A stretch of 64,000 nt of DNA from Engraulis encrasicolus (taxonomy: Eukaryota; Chordata; Actinopteri; Clupeiformes; Engraulidae). The notes beneath the pieces were generated by a model. The model was not told the DNA's origin. It did no database searches and saw only the letters and a program-made list of their open reading frames with translations. How positions within the stretch are numbered: the stretch's first letter is position 1; each line of letters opens with the position of its first letter. Of this stretch, positions 55,601 through 64,000 are shown in pieces. The position numbers and the translations under genes are program-made. Location: NCBI RefSeq assembly GCF_034702125.1, contig NC_085858.1, positions 55,621,779 to 55,685,778 on the forward strand, in the 5' to 3' direction.

Positions 55601-56761
55601 CATCTAGCCTCTGAAGTCATCCCTTTATTTGTAGTTTAGTTATTTCTCATTGTGTGTGCCCTTTGTGTTCAGTCTTCTTCATGTATTACCATGCTGTACC
55701 ATCACTCTTGTGTTTCTGTCTGTTTTCTTTAAAATCATAAAAATCACTCATCCCATGTTTCTAATCCATCATTTAACCGTCTTTGTTGTCTGCTCTCCGC
55801 CCCCCATTGCTTTGTCTGTCTTCCCCTCTCTCCCCTTTACCACGTGCTGTCTTCTCTTCAGATCTCTTAAAGAGTCTTCAGTCTGGCTCTCAAGCTGCAC
55901 TACCTCCTCACTTGCAGCTGGCTTTCCCAGGTAAACCCCCTGCTCCATCCTCACACTCCCACCCCTCCATCCTCACACTCCCACCCCTCCATCCTCACAC
56001 GCCCCTCCCTCACTTCCTCCCCTCCAAACCTGCAGGCTGCTACTACACCTTCCCTACTCTAAACCCCCTCACCTCACCTCACCTCACCTCACCTCACCTC
56101 ACCTCACCTCACCTCACACCCCACTTGCAACTGACTTTCCCAGGCAACCCTCCTCCAATCCTCACACCCCCACCCTCCATCCTCACCCAGCACACTGCCT
56201 CCTCACCTGCAGCTGGCTTGTCCAGGCAACCCTCCTCCACCATCCTCTCGCTCCACCATCCTCACTTCCCTGCACACCATCCAGGTTGCTACTGTACCCC
56301 TACCCCACTCGTAAGCCCCTGACTGACTCTCACCCACATCGCCCAAGCGCCCACCAAACTCCATACTGCAACCTCAACAGCTCACTTGGCTCTTGTGCTC
56401 GTCCTCCAATGTGTTGGTCTGGGTGTTTTTATGTATGTTTGTATGTGTCCCTTTTGTCAAATTCTGTTGTGGTCATTCCAGTTGTCTTCTGGTCAGGGTG
56501 ATTGCGTTTAGCTGTGAATGTCCCAACCACCTGACACTGGTCTCTGGGTTTATTTAATGTAGTATTTTACCTTTTTATTTAACCAGGGTCAAATCACATG
56601 ATTTTTTTTTTTTTAAATGTAAGTGAGCCCTGGCCAAGGTAGCAGCACACGTTATCTTACAAAAGACAAGACGCAGAAAGAAGAAAACATTAAAATTGCT
56701 GTTTTCTTTTCCTACAGATGTCACTCAAAGCCAGGGTGGGGACAAGAGGAAAACTCTCTGA
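39948..56761 (+). CDS. ubn2: Ubinuclein 2, HIRA complex histone chaperone subunit
   Basis: Nuclear protein that works with HIRA and CABIN1 to deposit histone H3.3. Exons: 39948-40262, 41168-41305, 42128-42232, 42744-42875, 43362-43465, 43894-44479, 47874-47944, 48423-48552, 49175-49281, 49727-49837, 50179-50322, 51290-51340, 51439-51481, 51714-53099, 53659-53857, 55862-55930, 56718-56761 (TGA). The joined frame is 1,244 residues (human about 1,350). The Hpc2-related domain lies at about 130-215 ([51 protein letters not shown]). The ubinuclein middle domain is at about 450-665 ([44 protein letters not shown]). [16 protein letters not shown] and the DQEGRKKFF block follow UBN2 rather than UBN1. 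The rest is Ser/Pro/Ala-rich and ends [14 protein letters not shown]. The ATG at 39948 gives the family-like start MAEQRKVPF. Confidence 0.93.
41586..41698. mobile_element. Foldback MITE, 113 bp
   Basis: Arms of about 50 bp (41588-41639 and 41645-41697) pair with few mismatches: ATCTCAAATGGTCCACTTGT versus the complement of ACAAGTGCACCATTTGAGAT. The loop is only about 5 bases. It lies in ubn2 intron 2. Confidence 0.7.
41776..42082. mobile_element. hAT-like MITE with 8-bp target duplication
   Basis: Starts CAGTGTTTTTCAACACTGGG and ends GTTGGGAGCCTCTG. Flanks are CAGTAGAT (41768-41775) and CAGTAGAC (42083-42090), 7 of 8 matching. It ends 45 bp upstream of ubn2 exon 3, inside the region expected to hold the branch point. 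Confidence 0.7.
44887..45118. mobile_element. hAT-like MITE (TAGGGCTGTAACGATA ends)
   Basis: Inverted ends TAGGGCTGTAACGATA and TATCGTTACAGCCCTA are perfect. Flanks ATCCCCAC and GTCCCCAC match at 7 of 8 positions. The 232-bp interior has repeated ATCGTGAT and CGAACCG motifs. It lies in ubn2 intron 6. Confidence 0.82.
46083..46325 (+). repeat. GGA-rich degenerate minisatellite in ubn2 intron 6
   Basis: Units of about 18-21 bp with core GAGGACGTAGAGGTGGAGGA. The plus strand is nearly pure purine, with many GGAGG runs. Two frames stay open: one reads RGG/GGR repeats, the other acidic EEDVEVEEE repeats. I treat it as non-coding repeat because neither frame joins a ubn2 exon in phase. Confidence 0.75.
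48110..48392. mobile_element. MITE with AGCTAC(A/G)TTCACA inverted ends
   Basis: Left AAGCTACATTCACATGCG pairs with right GTGTGTGAACGTAGCTTA. TTA at both borders could be a 3-bp Harbinger-type target site. The interior repeats CACCTACTCGCC and CACTTGCTTACTTGC motifs. It ends 30 bp before ubn2 exon 8. Confidence 0.6.
48754..49095. mobile_element. Near-perfect 342-bp palindromic element, TTAA-flanked
   Basis: TTAAAGGGGTATGCCACT at the left and AGTGGCATACCCCTTTAA at the right are exact inverse copies. Pairing continues with few mismatches to the centre around 48917-48935 (GGATCCGTG/CACGGATCC), giving arms of about 160 bp. It lies in ubn2 intron 8, ending 79 bp before exon 9. No coding capacity. 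Confidence 0.85.
49379..49620. mobile_element. TTAA-flanked MITE (CCCATTG family), copy 2
   Basis: TTAACCCATTGTGTCCT at the left; AGGACTTAGGCTAAAATGGTTTAA is a decayed inverse at the right. Interior phrases (TGAGATTTGAGCTGTTTTATT, GCTGAGATATT) resemble the 1652-1957 element in inverse order. It lies in ubn2 intron 9 and is followed at once by a CA tract. Confidence 0.6.
49621..49658. repeat. (CA)n microsatellite
   Basis: 38 bp of pure CA directly after the TTAA border of the preceding element. Confidence 0.92.
51714..53099 (+). CDS. ubn2: ubn2 exon 14: large low-complexity exon
   Basis: A single 1,386-bp exon coding 462 residues (about 680-1141). It contains the conserved [19 protein letters not shown] motif near its start, then Ser, Pro, Ala and Gln runs, including [15 protein letters not shown], polyGln QQQQQQQ before PGFITP, and Ala-rich blocks near 52620 and 52940. 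The DNA is GC-rich with CAG/GCC/TCC triplet tracts, prone to length variation. The sequence is probably disordered, as in mammalian ubinucleins. Confidence 0.9.
53551..53620 (+). repeat. 31-bp direct duplication
   Basis: ATATATCATGGCTGTCCATT followed by GGTGATTGG occurs twice in a row within ubn2 intron 14, just upstream of exon 15. Confidence 0.85.
53858..54898 (+). repeat. Minisatellite of exon-15 splice-donor copies in ubn2 intron 15
   Basis: About 19 further copies of CTACCACAGAGTAAGTCAC (some CTTCC or CAAAG), spaced roughly 30-65 bp apart by CACCACCC and CCGCCTCACTTAACTC filler, follow the true donor CCACAGA|GTAAGTCAC at 53857/53858. A copy at about 54864-54898 also repeats the exon sequence AGCTCAGGATACTC, so the array arose from the 3' end of exon 15. 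Confidence 0.85.
55907..56250 (+). repeat. Exon 16 donor region duplicated twice
   Basis: The exon 16 end and donor (CACTTGCAGCTGGCTTTCCC, AG|GTAAACCC, then TCCATCCTCACAC) recurs at 56121-56165 and 56203-56250 with GCAACCC in place of GTAAACC. Between them lie CACTCCCACCCCTCCATCCT repeats and an ACCTC pentamer run. Confidence 0.75.
56067..56116. repeat. (ACCTC)n pentamer microsatellite
   Basis: About ten tandem CTCAC/ACCTC units in ubn2 intron 16, between the real exon 16 donor and its first duplicate. Confidence 0.92.
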
Positions 56762-57065
56762 AGTGGATGAATGGATGGACTCGCATGGATGGGTGGATGA
56801 GATGAATGAATAAGCCTAACAGACAACAGAAATTGAATATGCATGGCCTCCAGATCAAAATCGCTGAAAAGGACATGATAAACTAAAAAAAAAACAAAAA
56901 AAACATAACGGACAAAAAGGAATGAAACAAATTGGATTTTATGATATTGTTTTTAACTATCAAATGGGTAACAAAACCTTTTTGTCAATGTTTACACAAA
57001 CAGACCTGTATCACTGTGGACAGGGAGGGATGAATGGGTTGGAAATTTGAATGGCTGGATGAATT

Positions 57066-57133
57066 GCTGTATGAATGAATGAATGAATGAATGAACGAAT
57101 GAATGAATGAATGAACGAATGAATGAATGAATG
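57066..57133. repeat. (GAAT)n tetranucleotide microsatellite in the ubn2 3' UTR
   Basis: Tandem GAAT with two GAAC variants, followed by a short GGTT run, between the ubn2 stop and its poly(A) signal. Confidence 0.9.
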
Positions 57134-57496
57134 ACTGGGATGGATGAATGGTTGGTTGGTTGGTTGGTTGAATACCTGTATGAATATGTGTATTTGTACA
57201 TGCGCATGCACTTCAGTGCATCAATTTGTATAAAGCTTTTCTTTTGTTTTTATTGCGTTTACCAAGCTGTATGAATGCAGCCCCCCTGCCTCATGCCTAC
57301 TAGGTCCTTGTGTCTCTTGGTGCTGTCTATTGAGTAATGAGAACCTAATAAGCACCATCCTGGCCTCTGTAATCAATGTAACATGACAAAACTGCTTAAA
57401 AGGGGCTTCGGGAAATGTCTTTTTTATTCTACTTGAAAATTTCTCCCCCCTCATGAAGTTTGTTTACTCAAGTCAGCAAACAAAAAAATGAATGAC

Positions 57497-57502
57497 AATA
57501 AA
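57497..57502 (+). terminator. ubn2 poly(A) signal
   Basis: AATAAA about 735 bp after the ubn2 stop, in the context GACAATAAAAGG. Any transcript end here faces trir, whose signal is 1.7 kb further on the other strand. Confidence 0.55.
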
Positions 57503-58405
57503 AGGTAAACGGCCTTAGTTCAAGCCAAGAAACATACAGGATGATGGATTGTGTTTTTTTCTTTCTTGTAATTTAGGAAATGAAAATGTTTTTATAATTT
57601 TGTGCTGTGATCAAGCTTCCTTTGCCCCCGCCCTATCCAGCAGCAATATGATCCCACACGATAACAGAACACGGGTAGCCTATACAGGAGGAGTTAAATC
57701 CCACATCACACCCCTGGAGCTCATCTGACCATGGTCCCTCTGGTACCAAAGGAGGAATTGGACTGAACCTGACAGCCGAAGATGATGAGACAAATGGACA
57801 GTTGGCCTTTTAAATTTGAATGATTTGAATTTAGTCAGTTTCATGCTGTTTTATATTGGGCCCACACATGAAACGAGGAAATTGTGGTAATGAGCTTAAT
57901 GGCAATACTGTTCAAGGTTTAGAGAAACTGTTGATCTATCAAAAGTTTCTGATGAAGCCTACTCCTATCTTAAGAGCGTATTCAACATTGGCACCCAACA
58001 TTTTATCCAATGAAATTGTGCAATATGATGTAATTGGCAGCAGACCTATATCTAGGAATATTAGTTTTTGACCACACATTCATCCTGAAATCAGAATTGA
58101 GCTTGTATCAGCCTAGATATGTCAACAGCTGTCTCCACAAACAGGGCTTCTGAGAATGCTCAGGCTGACGGCTGTGAACTAACATAGAAGGAAAAGGGAA
58201 ATGTCTGTAGTCTGCTCTGCTGCCTTTGTGCTGGTTATACCCATATAACTGCAAGCTGATAATTGCCACTCTTAATTAGTAATTGAACTGATTAGATATC
58301 GGAAGTCATGGCAGAAGGTTGCGGCTGTAGTGAACCAGTCGTCAAAATATTGGATCCCTATTGATACCTGGAACATGCTTGAAATTCTGTACAAATATTC
58401 CAGTC

Positions 58406-58552
58406 AGGCCTGCCAACAGAGTGGGACAAACGGCTATGTTGTCCTGGGCCCAGGGAGAGAAGGGGCCCAGAATTGGGTTATTATTACATTGTATGTATAG
58501 AGACGGGTGGGGTGTGGGGTTCAGCAAAAGTTGTCGGTGGCCCTGGTTCCAA
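58406..58552 (+). repeat. GGGCCC-rich interspersed repeat, copy 3
   Basis: GACAAACGGCTATGTTGTCC, GGGCCCAGGGAGAGAAG, CAGAATTGGG, ATTACATTGTATGTAT and GGTGGCCCTGG occur in the same order as in 22236-22402. Confidence 0.6.
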
Positions 58553-58570
58553 TTCCACTCACAAATAAAT

Positions 58571-58936
58571 TCAAGGTCCACTGTGTAGGATTGTGGGCAG
58601 AGTAGGTATTGCAACTATGCCGCTCATTGAAACTGAGCTGCATACCGGCAGATTGGATATTTTCATGAATATTTACAAAGCAATAAACTAATATTTATTG
58701 TTATGACCAAAGTATGGTGAGTTTTTCAGCTAAAAACATCGGTTTCTGGAAATTCAAAATGGCAAGACCATGGAGAAGGTCCCCCTTTTCATGTATGAAA
58801 AATGCCATTTTCCCAGAGACATAATACTTAGAATTTGAAGGTCATGGTAAGTATTCATGAAAAAGGTAACATCTGTGAATGGCCAACATGGACTCTGGAA
58901 ATAAACTACTAAAAATATTACACAGAGCCCCTTTAA
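58571..58936. mobile_element. TTAA MITE (GGTGCACTGT family), copy 3
   Basis: CAAGGTCCACTGTGTAGGAT at the left and CACAGAGCCCCTTTAA at the right. The interior is collinear with the copies at 25783 and 29497 (ATTTTCATGAATATTTAC, TGGAGAAGGTCCCCC). Confidence 0.65.
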
Positions 58937-59187
58937 CTTTGGGAGTCAAAGTTAACGGTTAATATCTTGGCAGGTATTTTATTTTCTCATGGGCTTTGGG
59001 CTTCAGAAAGTAATGACCATGCCACTCAATACTATGGACATTCGTTGATAATGTAAAAATGAACAAGTCATCTGAATGGCAAACAGAGAAACACCTGTGG
59101 GTTACAGATGATAGTGCTGAATGCACTGATCCACAGACTTGACAAGGTCACGCAAGGCACAAGCTTAGTCATTTAATGCTTAGCATT

Positions 59188-59193
59188 TTTATT
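59188..59193 (-). terminator. trir poly(A) signal (minus strand)
   Basis: TTTATT on the plus strand is AATAAA on the minus strand, about 480 bp downstream of the trir stop. Confidence 0.5.
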
Positions 59194-59675
59194 AGCATCT
59201 TTTTTAATCATCTGATTTAAATGACAAATACCAACAGAGAGGGCAAAAATATTGAATATCTACAAGGCATTACCCTGTCAAGTAAATCTGCAATAGAATA
59301 ACAAGCTAACGTGAGGGTAAACATTGTCTTCCAAAAAAAGATAAAGGAAAAAAAAACAAATCCACCAAAAATTAAACAAAGTTTGCCACACATTGTGTAT
59401 GTATAAGCTAAAAACCACAAGACAACTCAGGGAAAAGAAAGAAAAAATGAAACTGAAAAATAAACCGAAAAGAAAATAAACGAGATAGAAAAAAAACTGA
59501 GGAAGTAGGCAGCAGAGCGTGCTGGCTCTGGCTCTGGCTCTGGGTCTCGGTCTGGCAGTATGGGCGCAGGTCTTGTGGCAGCTTCTCTCCATTCCTATGC
59601 AGCAGGCACTCCTCTTCTCCATGCTTCCCTCCCTCTGGCATGAGGTCTCCTCCTTCAGCATTAAAGGGCCCCTCT

Positions 59676-61681
59676 TCATTTGACCAGGGGCCTGGTTTTG
59701 TCATCGTCTCCACACTGGTGAGCTTTGTACTTTTTCACCTCCGCCATGTATTTAGTCCAGGCGTCTCCTTTGCCCGACTCAAGCTGTAGGGGAAACAGGA
59801 AGCCGTGATCAGTATATGCTGTGGTGGGGGAACCTATGTCTAGAAGGCAGTTTACGGCCCTCGAGGCTCTTATCCGGCCCCTGACATAATTTGAAGGTTA
59901 TACAGTTTCACACAATATACGACATGTTTTGTAAAGAAAGCTTGAAAATAACATTTGCAATACAATCAAGTTATATTTTACTAGGGACCTAGTGAAGGTG
60001 GGGTCTGTTGTAAAGCTGACCGCATTCAATATAGGCCTAAAGTGCAGGGGGAGATCCCGGTGTGTGTTCATAGTACAGCCTTTGGAGGACTTTATAACAT
60101 TTGAAGTGGCCGCTCGAATGAAAAAGGTTTCCCACCCCCGGTATACGCGGAGTGCTTCCCGTTTATGTCAAGCATTTCAGCTCAGCCGAGTTATTTTATT
60201 CGCTGAAGAAACGTAGTGAAGGGTCACCGCTCATTTGTTAAGAAGGTGCAGGATTTAGTGGAAATTTCTATATCTTTTTTTGTGCAACGCTTTACTGGAT
60301 TTGCAAGCTTTCGGTCTTAGACCTTCATCGGGCAGAGTGTATGCTTCTCTGTAGGCATTGACTGAATGCACTCTGCCTGATGAAAGTCCAAGACCGAAAG
60401 CTTGCAACTCTGAGGTGTGCGGATTGTCTCCTTTTTTATAGAAATGTGCTGAAGAAACAACATTTGTTAAAAGCAGCAATACAGAACAGCAAGAACTAAA
60501 TGCATAGAATATTCAACAATAGATGTGGGGTTTGAATGACTATAACACGCTCTGCAGTCAGACTAAACTAAAATATCTACGCAGGGGGTTATACTGCAGA
60601 TCCAAATATGTGACACAGTAGATTGGTTGGAAGTTAGTTGTACATGTGATAGAAGTTGACAAGGGCATTCTCTTAACTTTCATCCCGGTGTACAGGCCCG
60701 GTTTCCAGTTTTCATGGGCCTCTATTAGATTGCATGTGTGAAGAGGGGTCAGGAGCCCAGCCAGTGCACTTTACAAGCACAATTACAACTAACCACTATG
60801 GAGGATCACCTAAGTAAGCTTTGTGACAAAACATACATACCTCATCGTCCACTTTCTGCTTCTTGGCAACCATGCCGGTCCGTAGGGTCAATTTGGCACC
60901 CCCTCTCCGCTTCCCCACCTGGGTTAGGGGAGAAGACTGAAACCGTTATACGAGCCATTGCAGGAGGCGTGCCACTGCCACTGATGGAGACTACGTGACA
61001 CAGCATCGACAGTGAGAACAATTGTCTTCAGCCCACCCCAGCTGGTTGACACGTCTGATGTGTCTGGTGTAAATGCTAGCTGGTGATAAGGAAACCGGAG
61101 GGGCAGTTACCCTTACACAGGACAAGGGGGTTACACTATCAGAAACTTTGGGAAGGGCAACAGGTGTGACGCCCCCCATCTTCACCTGGGCAGTGTAAGA
61201 TTTGGCAGGCCTAAAAGCCTTGCAGTGGTGCTGATTAGAAAGCTGGATACACAGTCCTACCAGCAGCTCTGAGAACAAATTGTAATTTGGATGTGCTTTG
61301 AGTTATTGAGATGTAGGCTGAGCTATAGGTTATCAGATCTGCTAAAATAGAAATGATGTCTCTGGCTAGAGCAACTGCCAAACCCCTTACAAAGCTGGCC
61401 ACGCTACTCGTCTTCTTTTCCACTGTCGACTGTCCTTCGTCGGCAGCAGCGGTAGCAGTGCTTTCGGGGCAGATTGCTTGCTCCGCTTCTTTTTTCCTTC
61501 GCTCCTCTTCCATCTTCTTCTTGAACATTTCCATGAAGCTGCCGTCATTGGCGAATGCGTTGGCGCCTCCGACTGGTTTTCCAGAATCCAGCGCTGGGCT
61601 TGCAGGTGACGCGGGACTGTTGCTGCTGGACTCGCTGCTGCTGCCTTTCGACGGTGCATCCCTTCCACGTTTACGATCCAT
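59676..61681 (-). CDS. trir: Telomerase RNA component interacting RNase (C19orf43 homologue)
   Basis: Small nuclear protein; the human form is reported to bind and trim telomerase RNA as an exoribonuclease. Minus-strand exons, 5' to 3': 61681-61391, 60918-60841, 59783-59676 (stop 59678-59676). All junctions are GT/AG and the joined frame is 158 residues. Family landmarks are NAFANDGSFMEMFKKKMEEE (human NLFANDGSFLELFKRKMEEE), VGKRRGGAKLTLRTGMVAKK, and the nearly invariant C-terminus GDAWTKYMAEVKKYKAHQCG then DDDKTRPLVK. The Ser/Pro/Ala-rich N-terminus is variable in this family. The ATG at 61681 opens MDRKRGRD with no upstream alternative in frame. A single conserved block spans each exon, so the model is firm although the enzymatic claim rests on literature. 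Confidence 0.92.
59820..60140. mobile_element. hAT-like element in trir intron 2 with 8-bp target duplication
   Basis: Flanked by GTATATGC (59812-59819) and GTATACGC (60141-60148), 7 of 8 matching. Imperfect inverted ends GGGGGAACC and GGTTTCCCACCCCCG. It is homologous, in inverse orientation, to 35211-35740, and holds the single-copy source of that minisatellite. Confidence 0.65.
60301..60407. repeat. Foldback hairpin, 39-bp arms
   Basis: TTGCAAGCTTTCGGTCTTAG and onward (60301-60339) pairs with 60369-60407, with 3 mismatches and a 29-base loop. The arm text (AAGACCGAAAGCTTGCAA) is a common vertebrate dispersed motif. It lies in trir intron 2. Confidence 0.75.
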
Positions 61682-62290
61682 ATCGACCCAAATACAATGT
61701 TTTTGCTCTACTAAATAAACGTAAGGTGTAAATGTGATATTTCAGCGATACACGTTTCGCCTATCGATGCGACTGTCCAATCAAAACAAACCCGATTAAT
61801 CACAGAATTCGGTGTCGGCTCGGCTGTCTAAAAACCCCAGCCTTATCCCTTTGACAAACATTCAGGTGACCAAAAACGTCGATAAATACAGGCTGGCAGA
61901 TTCTGTTCGTTTTGATAATCCCCAAATGCATGTATTCGACCCAGGTACCTAATTTGGTGTATGTTGTTGGGCTAACTTGCTAACATTTAGCGAGCTTAGC
62001 AAGCGGCACACAAAGCTTCCAAGTAGAAGGCTAGCAGGTAGTCAACACTTCCAAACGTACAGGTCTACCCACCGTCCAAATAGCATTAAATAGCAATGCG
62101 GGACAGTTAAATTATAAATACGCCGAGCAAACACAACCTATGGGTAAATAATCATAAAGCAAACTGTCGATTGTCGAAGTTCATCGTTTCTCAACTCTAC
62201 GCCATCTTGGAAATGGACTTTGGTGTGCTTTTCCACACTTCCCCTTGACAGCCTTGCGCCCCCTACCGTCGTGGATGGTAAAATCATAGT
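61682..62290 (-). promoter_or_regulatory. trir: trir upstream region
   Basis: About 600 bp upstream of the minus-strand ATG with several CpGs (TATCGATGCG, TTCGGTGTCGGCTCGGCTG). ATTGGACAG, an ATTGG-type box, occurs near 61770. No TATA box and no other gene were seen. The transcription start is not located. Confidence 0.35.
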
Positions 62291-62362
62291 GTATAGAAGT
62301 CTTCTATACACATCTATGGGTAAAATACTGTTCTCCCCAAAATTCAATCCGAGCAGTGCATT

Positions 62363-62928
62363 TTGTTGGAAGATGATTACCCAATAGATAGTAGGGCCTA
62401 CTTCTTGCGCAAACTAAAGAAGGCAAGTGCTACACCCTCCATCATGACAACATTCTACAGAGGAACCATAGAGAGCGTCGTGTCCAGCTGCATCACAGTG
62501 TGGGGAGGAAGCTGCACGGAGAAAAACAGGAAGACACTCCAGCGTGTTGTGAACACAGCGAAGAAGATCATTGGAGTACCACTCCCCTCCCTGCAGGACA
62601 TTTACACCGCACGCCTCACCCGAAAAGCACTGATGATCATCAAAGACACAAGCCACCCTGCACACAAACTGTTCAGCCTCCTGCCCTCTGGAAAGAGGTA
62701 CAGGCGCCTCCGTTCCCGTACCACCAGGCTTGCAAGCAGCACGATGCATCAAGCAATCAAGATACTGAACACTCAACCCACTCTCCCTTCACTGTCAGCC
62801 TCTAGCCAGCCAGGCCACTGACAACGCTCCCCCCCCTCATCCCCACCACCATATCTGCGACTGAACATTCCACCTGCACTACTACATCTGTGACTGAACT
62901 TTCAACCTGCACTAACTCAAAACATACA

Positions 62929-63025
<97 letters not shown>

Positions 63026-63077
63026 TTTCTGCACTAAACCCAAACATACACACACTGACACACAACTCATACTCACA

Positions 63078-63126
<49 letters not shown>

Positions 63127-63168
63127 AGTACACACACACAGACGCACACCGCACTTTCTACCTGCACT

Positions 63169-63245
<77 letters not shown>

Positions 63246-63632
63246 AAACACATACAAACACACACATACTGCTGCTGGTGTATTTAATAAAAAACTTTTT
63301 TAATTATTTATTTCTTCAAATGCTACTATTACTATGTCAGAACGCTATAAAGGACTTTTAGAAAAAGAACAACAAAATACCTCCTCTTAATGTATGTTCT
63401 CTACAAGTCTTCTGTTGTCCAGTCTTGCACTTCAAATGTCTGTATGAGCAATGTCTACGTCCATACTGTCCATGTCCATGTATGAGTACTGTCTATGTCT
63501 ATACTGTCTATGTCCTTAACTAGATTAGTCTATGTCTGCATGGGAGAGCAAGAAACGCAATTTCAAATTCTTTGTATGACCAGTGCATGTAAAGAAATTG
63601 ACAATAAACTTGACTTGACTTGACTTGAAATT
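62363..63632 (+). mobile_element. 5'-truncated LINE, 3' end with reverse-transcriptase C-terminal remnant
   Basis: The frame 62363-62821 reads like the C-terminal region after the polymerase domain of fish CR1/L2-group retrotransposons: AYFLRKLKKA, FYRGTIESVVSSCITVWGGS, RVVNTAKKIIGVPLPSLQDI, DTSHPAHKLFSLLPSGKRYR. The polymerase and endonuclease parts are missing. The non-coding 3' part is expanded by CA tracts and ends AATAAACTTGACTTGACTTG near 63632, a typical short tandem 3' tail. Dead, truncated copy; clade assignment is an inference. Confidence 0.75.
62938..63238. repeat. Three (CA)n tracts inside the LINE 3' region
   Basis: CA runs at about 62938-63020, 63073-63120 and 63170-63238, separated by two similar spacers (TGCACTTTCTGCACTAAACC and CGCACTTTCTACCTGCACTA). 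The spacer similarity suggests the CA-plus-spacer unit itself was duplicated. Confidence 0.93.
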
Positions 63633-64000
63633 CAGGTCAACGAGACCAACGTTTTATATTATTTATTTTAGGAACATGTTTACATAGGGCCATCTTCAAT
63701 TTTCCACCTACTTCAGTCCTGCAGACTCATGTAGGCTACTCAGACTTTTGTAGATTTCCCTCTGAATCTTTGCACAATTGGACATCTGGTAAGGTAGCCT
63801 ACATATTGCACTAACATTTCAAAAGAATCAGTCCACGCATAAACAGGTTTTCATGCTGATTTGCGTGGTATATCTGATTTCTGTTGAAATTCACAACACA
63901 TGCACTTTTTCATGTCAGTCTCAGTAAATCTGAATATTTGCACGTCAAGTCACTTACGTAGCTTTTTGTGAGCAAGCCAGCTATCTACATGGCCCCTGGT
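63633..64000. other. Terminal stretch without recognised features
   Basis: AT-rich unique-looking sequence after the LINE tail. I see no exon, RNA gene or clear repeat. Confidence 0.5.

Larger units (their letters stand above)
57503..59187. other. Interval between the convergent ubn2 and trir 3' ends
   Basis: No gene is supported. It holds a GGGCCC-rich repeat copy (58406-58552) and a TTAA-family MITE (58571-58936); the rest appears unique and AT-rich. Confidence 0.6.

Noticed and set aside
62289..62312. Small palindrome TGTATAGAAG-T-CTTCTATACA as an operator-like site
   Set aside because: At the left edge of a LINE fragment in a vertebrate; likely an insertion scar or chance foldback. No regulatory context.

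Overview
The window is vertebrate nuclear DNA, almost certainly from a teleost fish. Every gene is broken into exons with consensus GT/AG junctions, the introns are moderate in size, (CA)n tracts are long and frequent, and the intervening DNA is full of tRNA-derived SINEs and small hAT-like and TTAA-ended elements. The encoded proteins are ordinary conserved vertebrate proteins. I see no bacterial or viral operon, CRISPR array or defence system.

Layout. 493-9201 (+): last 12 exons of a non-muscle myosin II heavy chain (coiled-coil tail and tailpiece, 645 residues), followed by a roughly 2 kb 3' UTR. 13451-21267 (+): slc25a38, the mitochondrial glycine carrier, 7 exons and 287 residues. 22190-28880: gene-poor stretch with repeats and one promoter-like patch. 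29044-38950 (+): ttc26/ift56, intraflagellar transport, 18 exons and 555 residues, with an inferred first coding exon that is only the ATG and an RFX X-box-like site upstream. 39948-56761 (+): ubn2 (ubinuclein, HIRA histone chaperone subunit), 17 exons and 1,244 residues, starting about 670 bp after the ttc26 poly(A) signal. 59676-61681 (-): trir (C19orf43 homologue), 3 exons and 158 residues, tail-to-tail with ubn2. 62363-63630: 3' end of a 5'-truncated LINE, with long CA tracts.

Exon boundaries were derived by joining reading frames at splice sites and checking codon phase across each junction. The ttc26, ubn2, slc25a38 and trir models are open and in phase from start to stop. The genes do not form a functional pathway. 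ttc26 next to ubn2 matches the order I know from human 7q34, so that pair looks like old conserved synteny.

The most unusual structures are in the repeats. A minisatellite in ubn2 intron 15 copies the exon 15 5' splice site about 19 times. The donor region of exon 16 is also duplicated, twice. A 342-bp near-perfect TTAA-flanked palindrome lies in ubn2 intron 8. A 29-bp minisatellite in ttc26 is built from the end of a hAT-like element.
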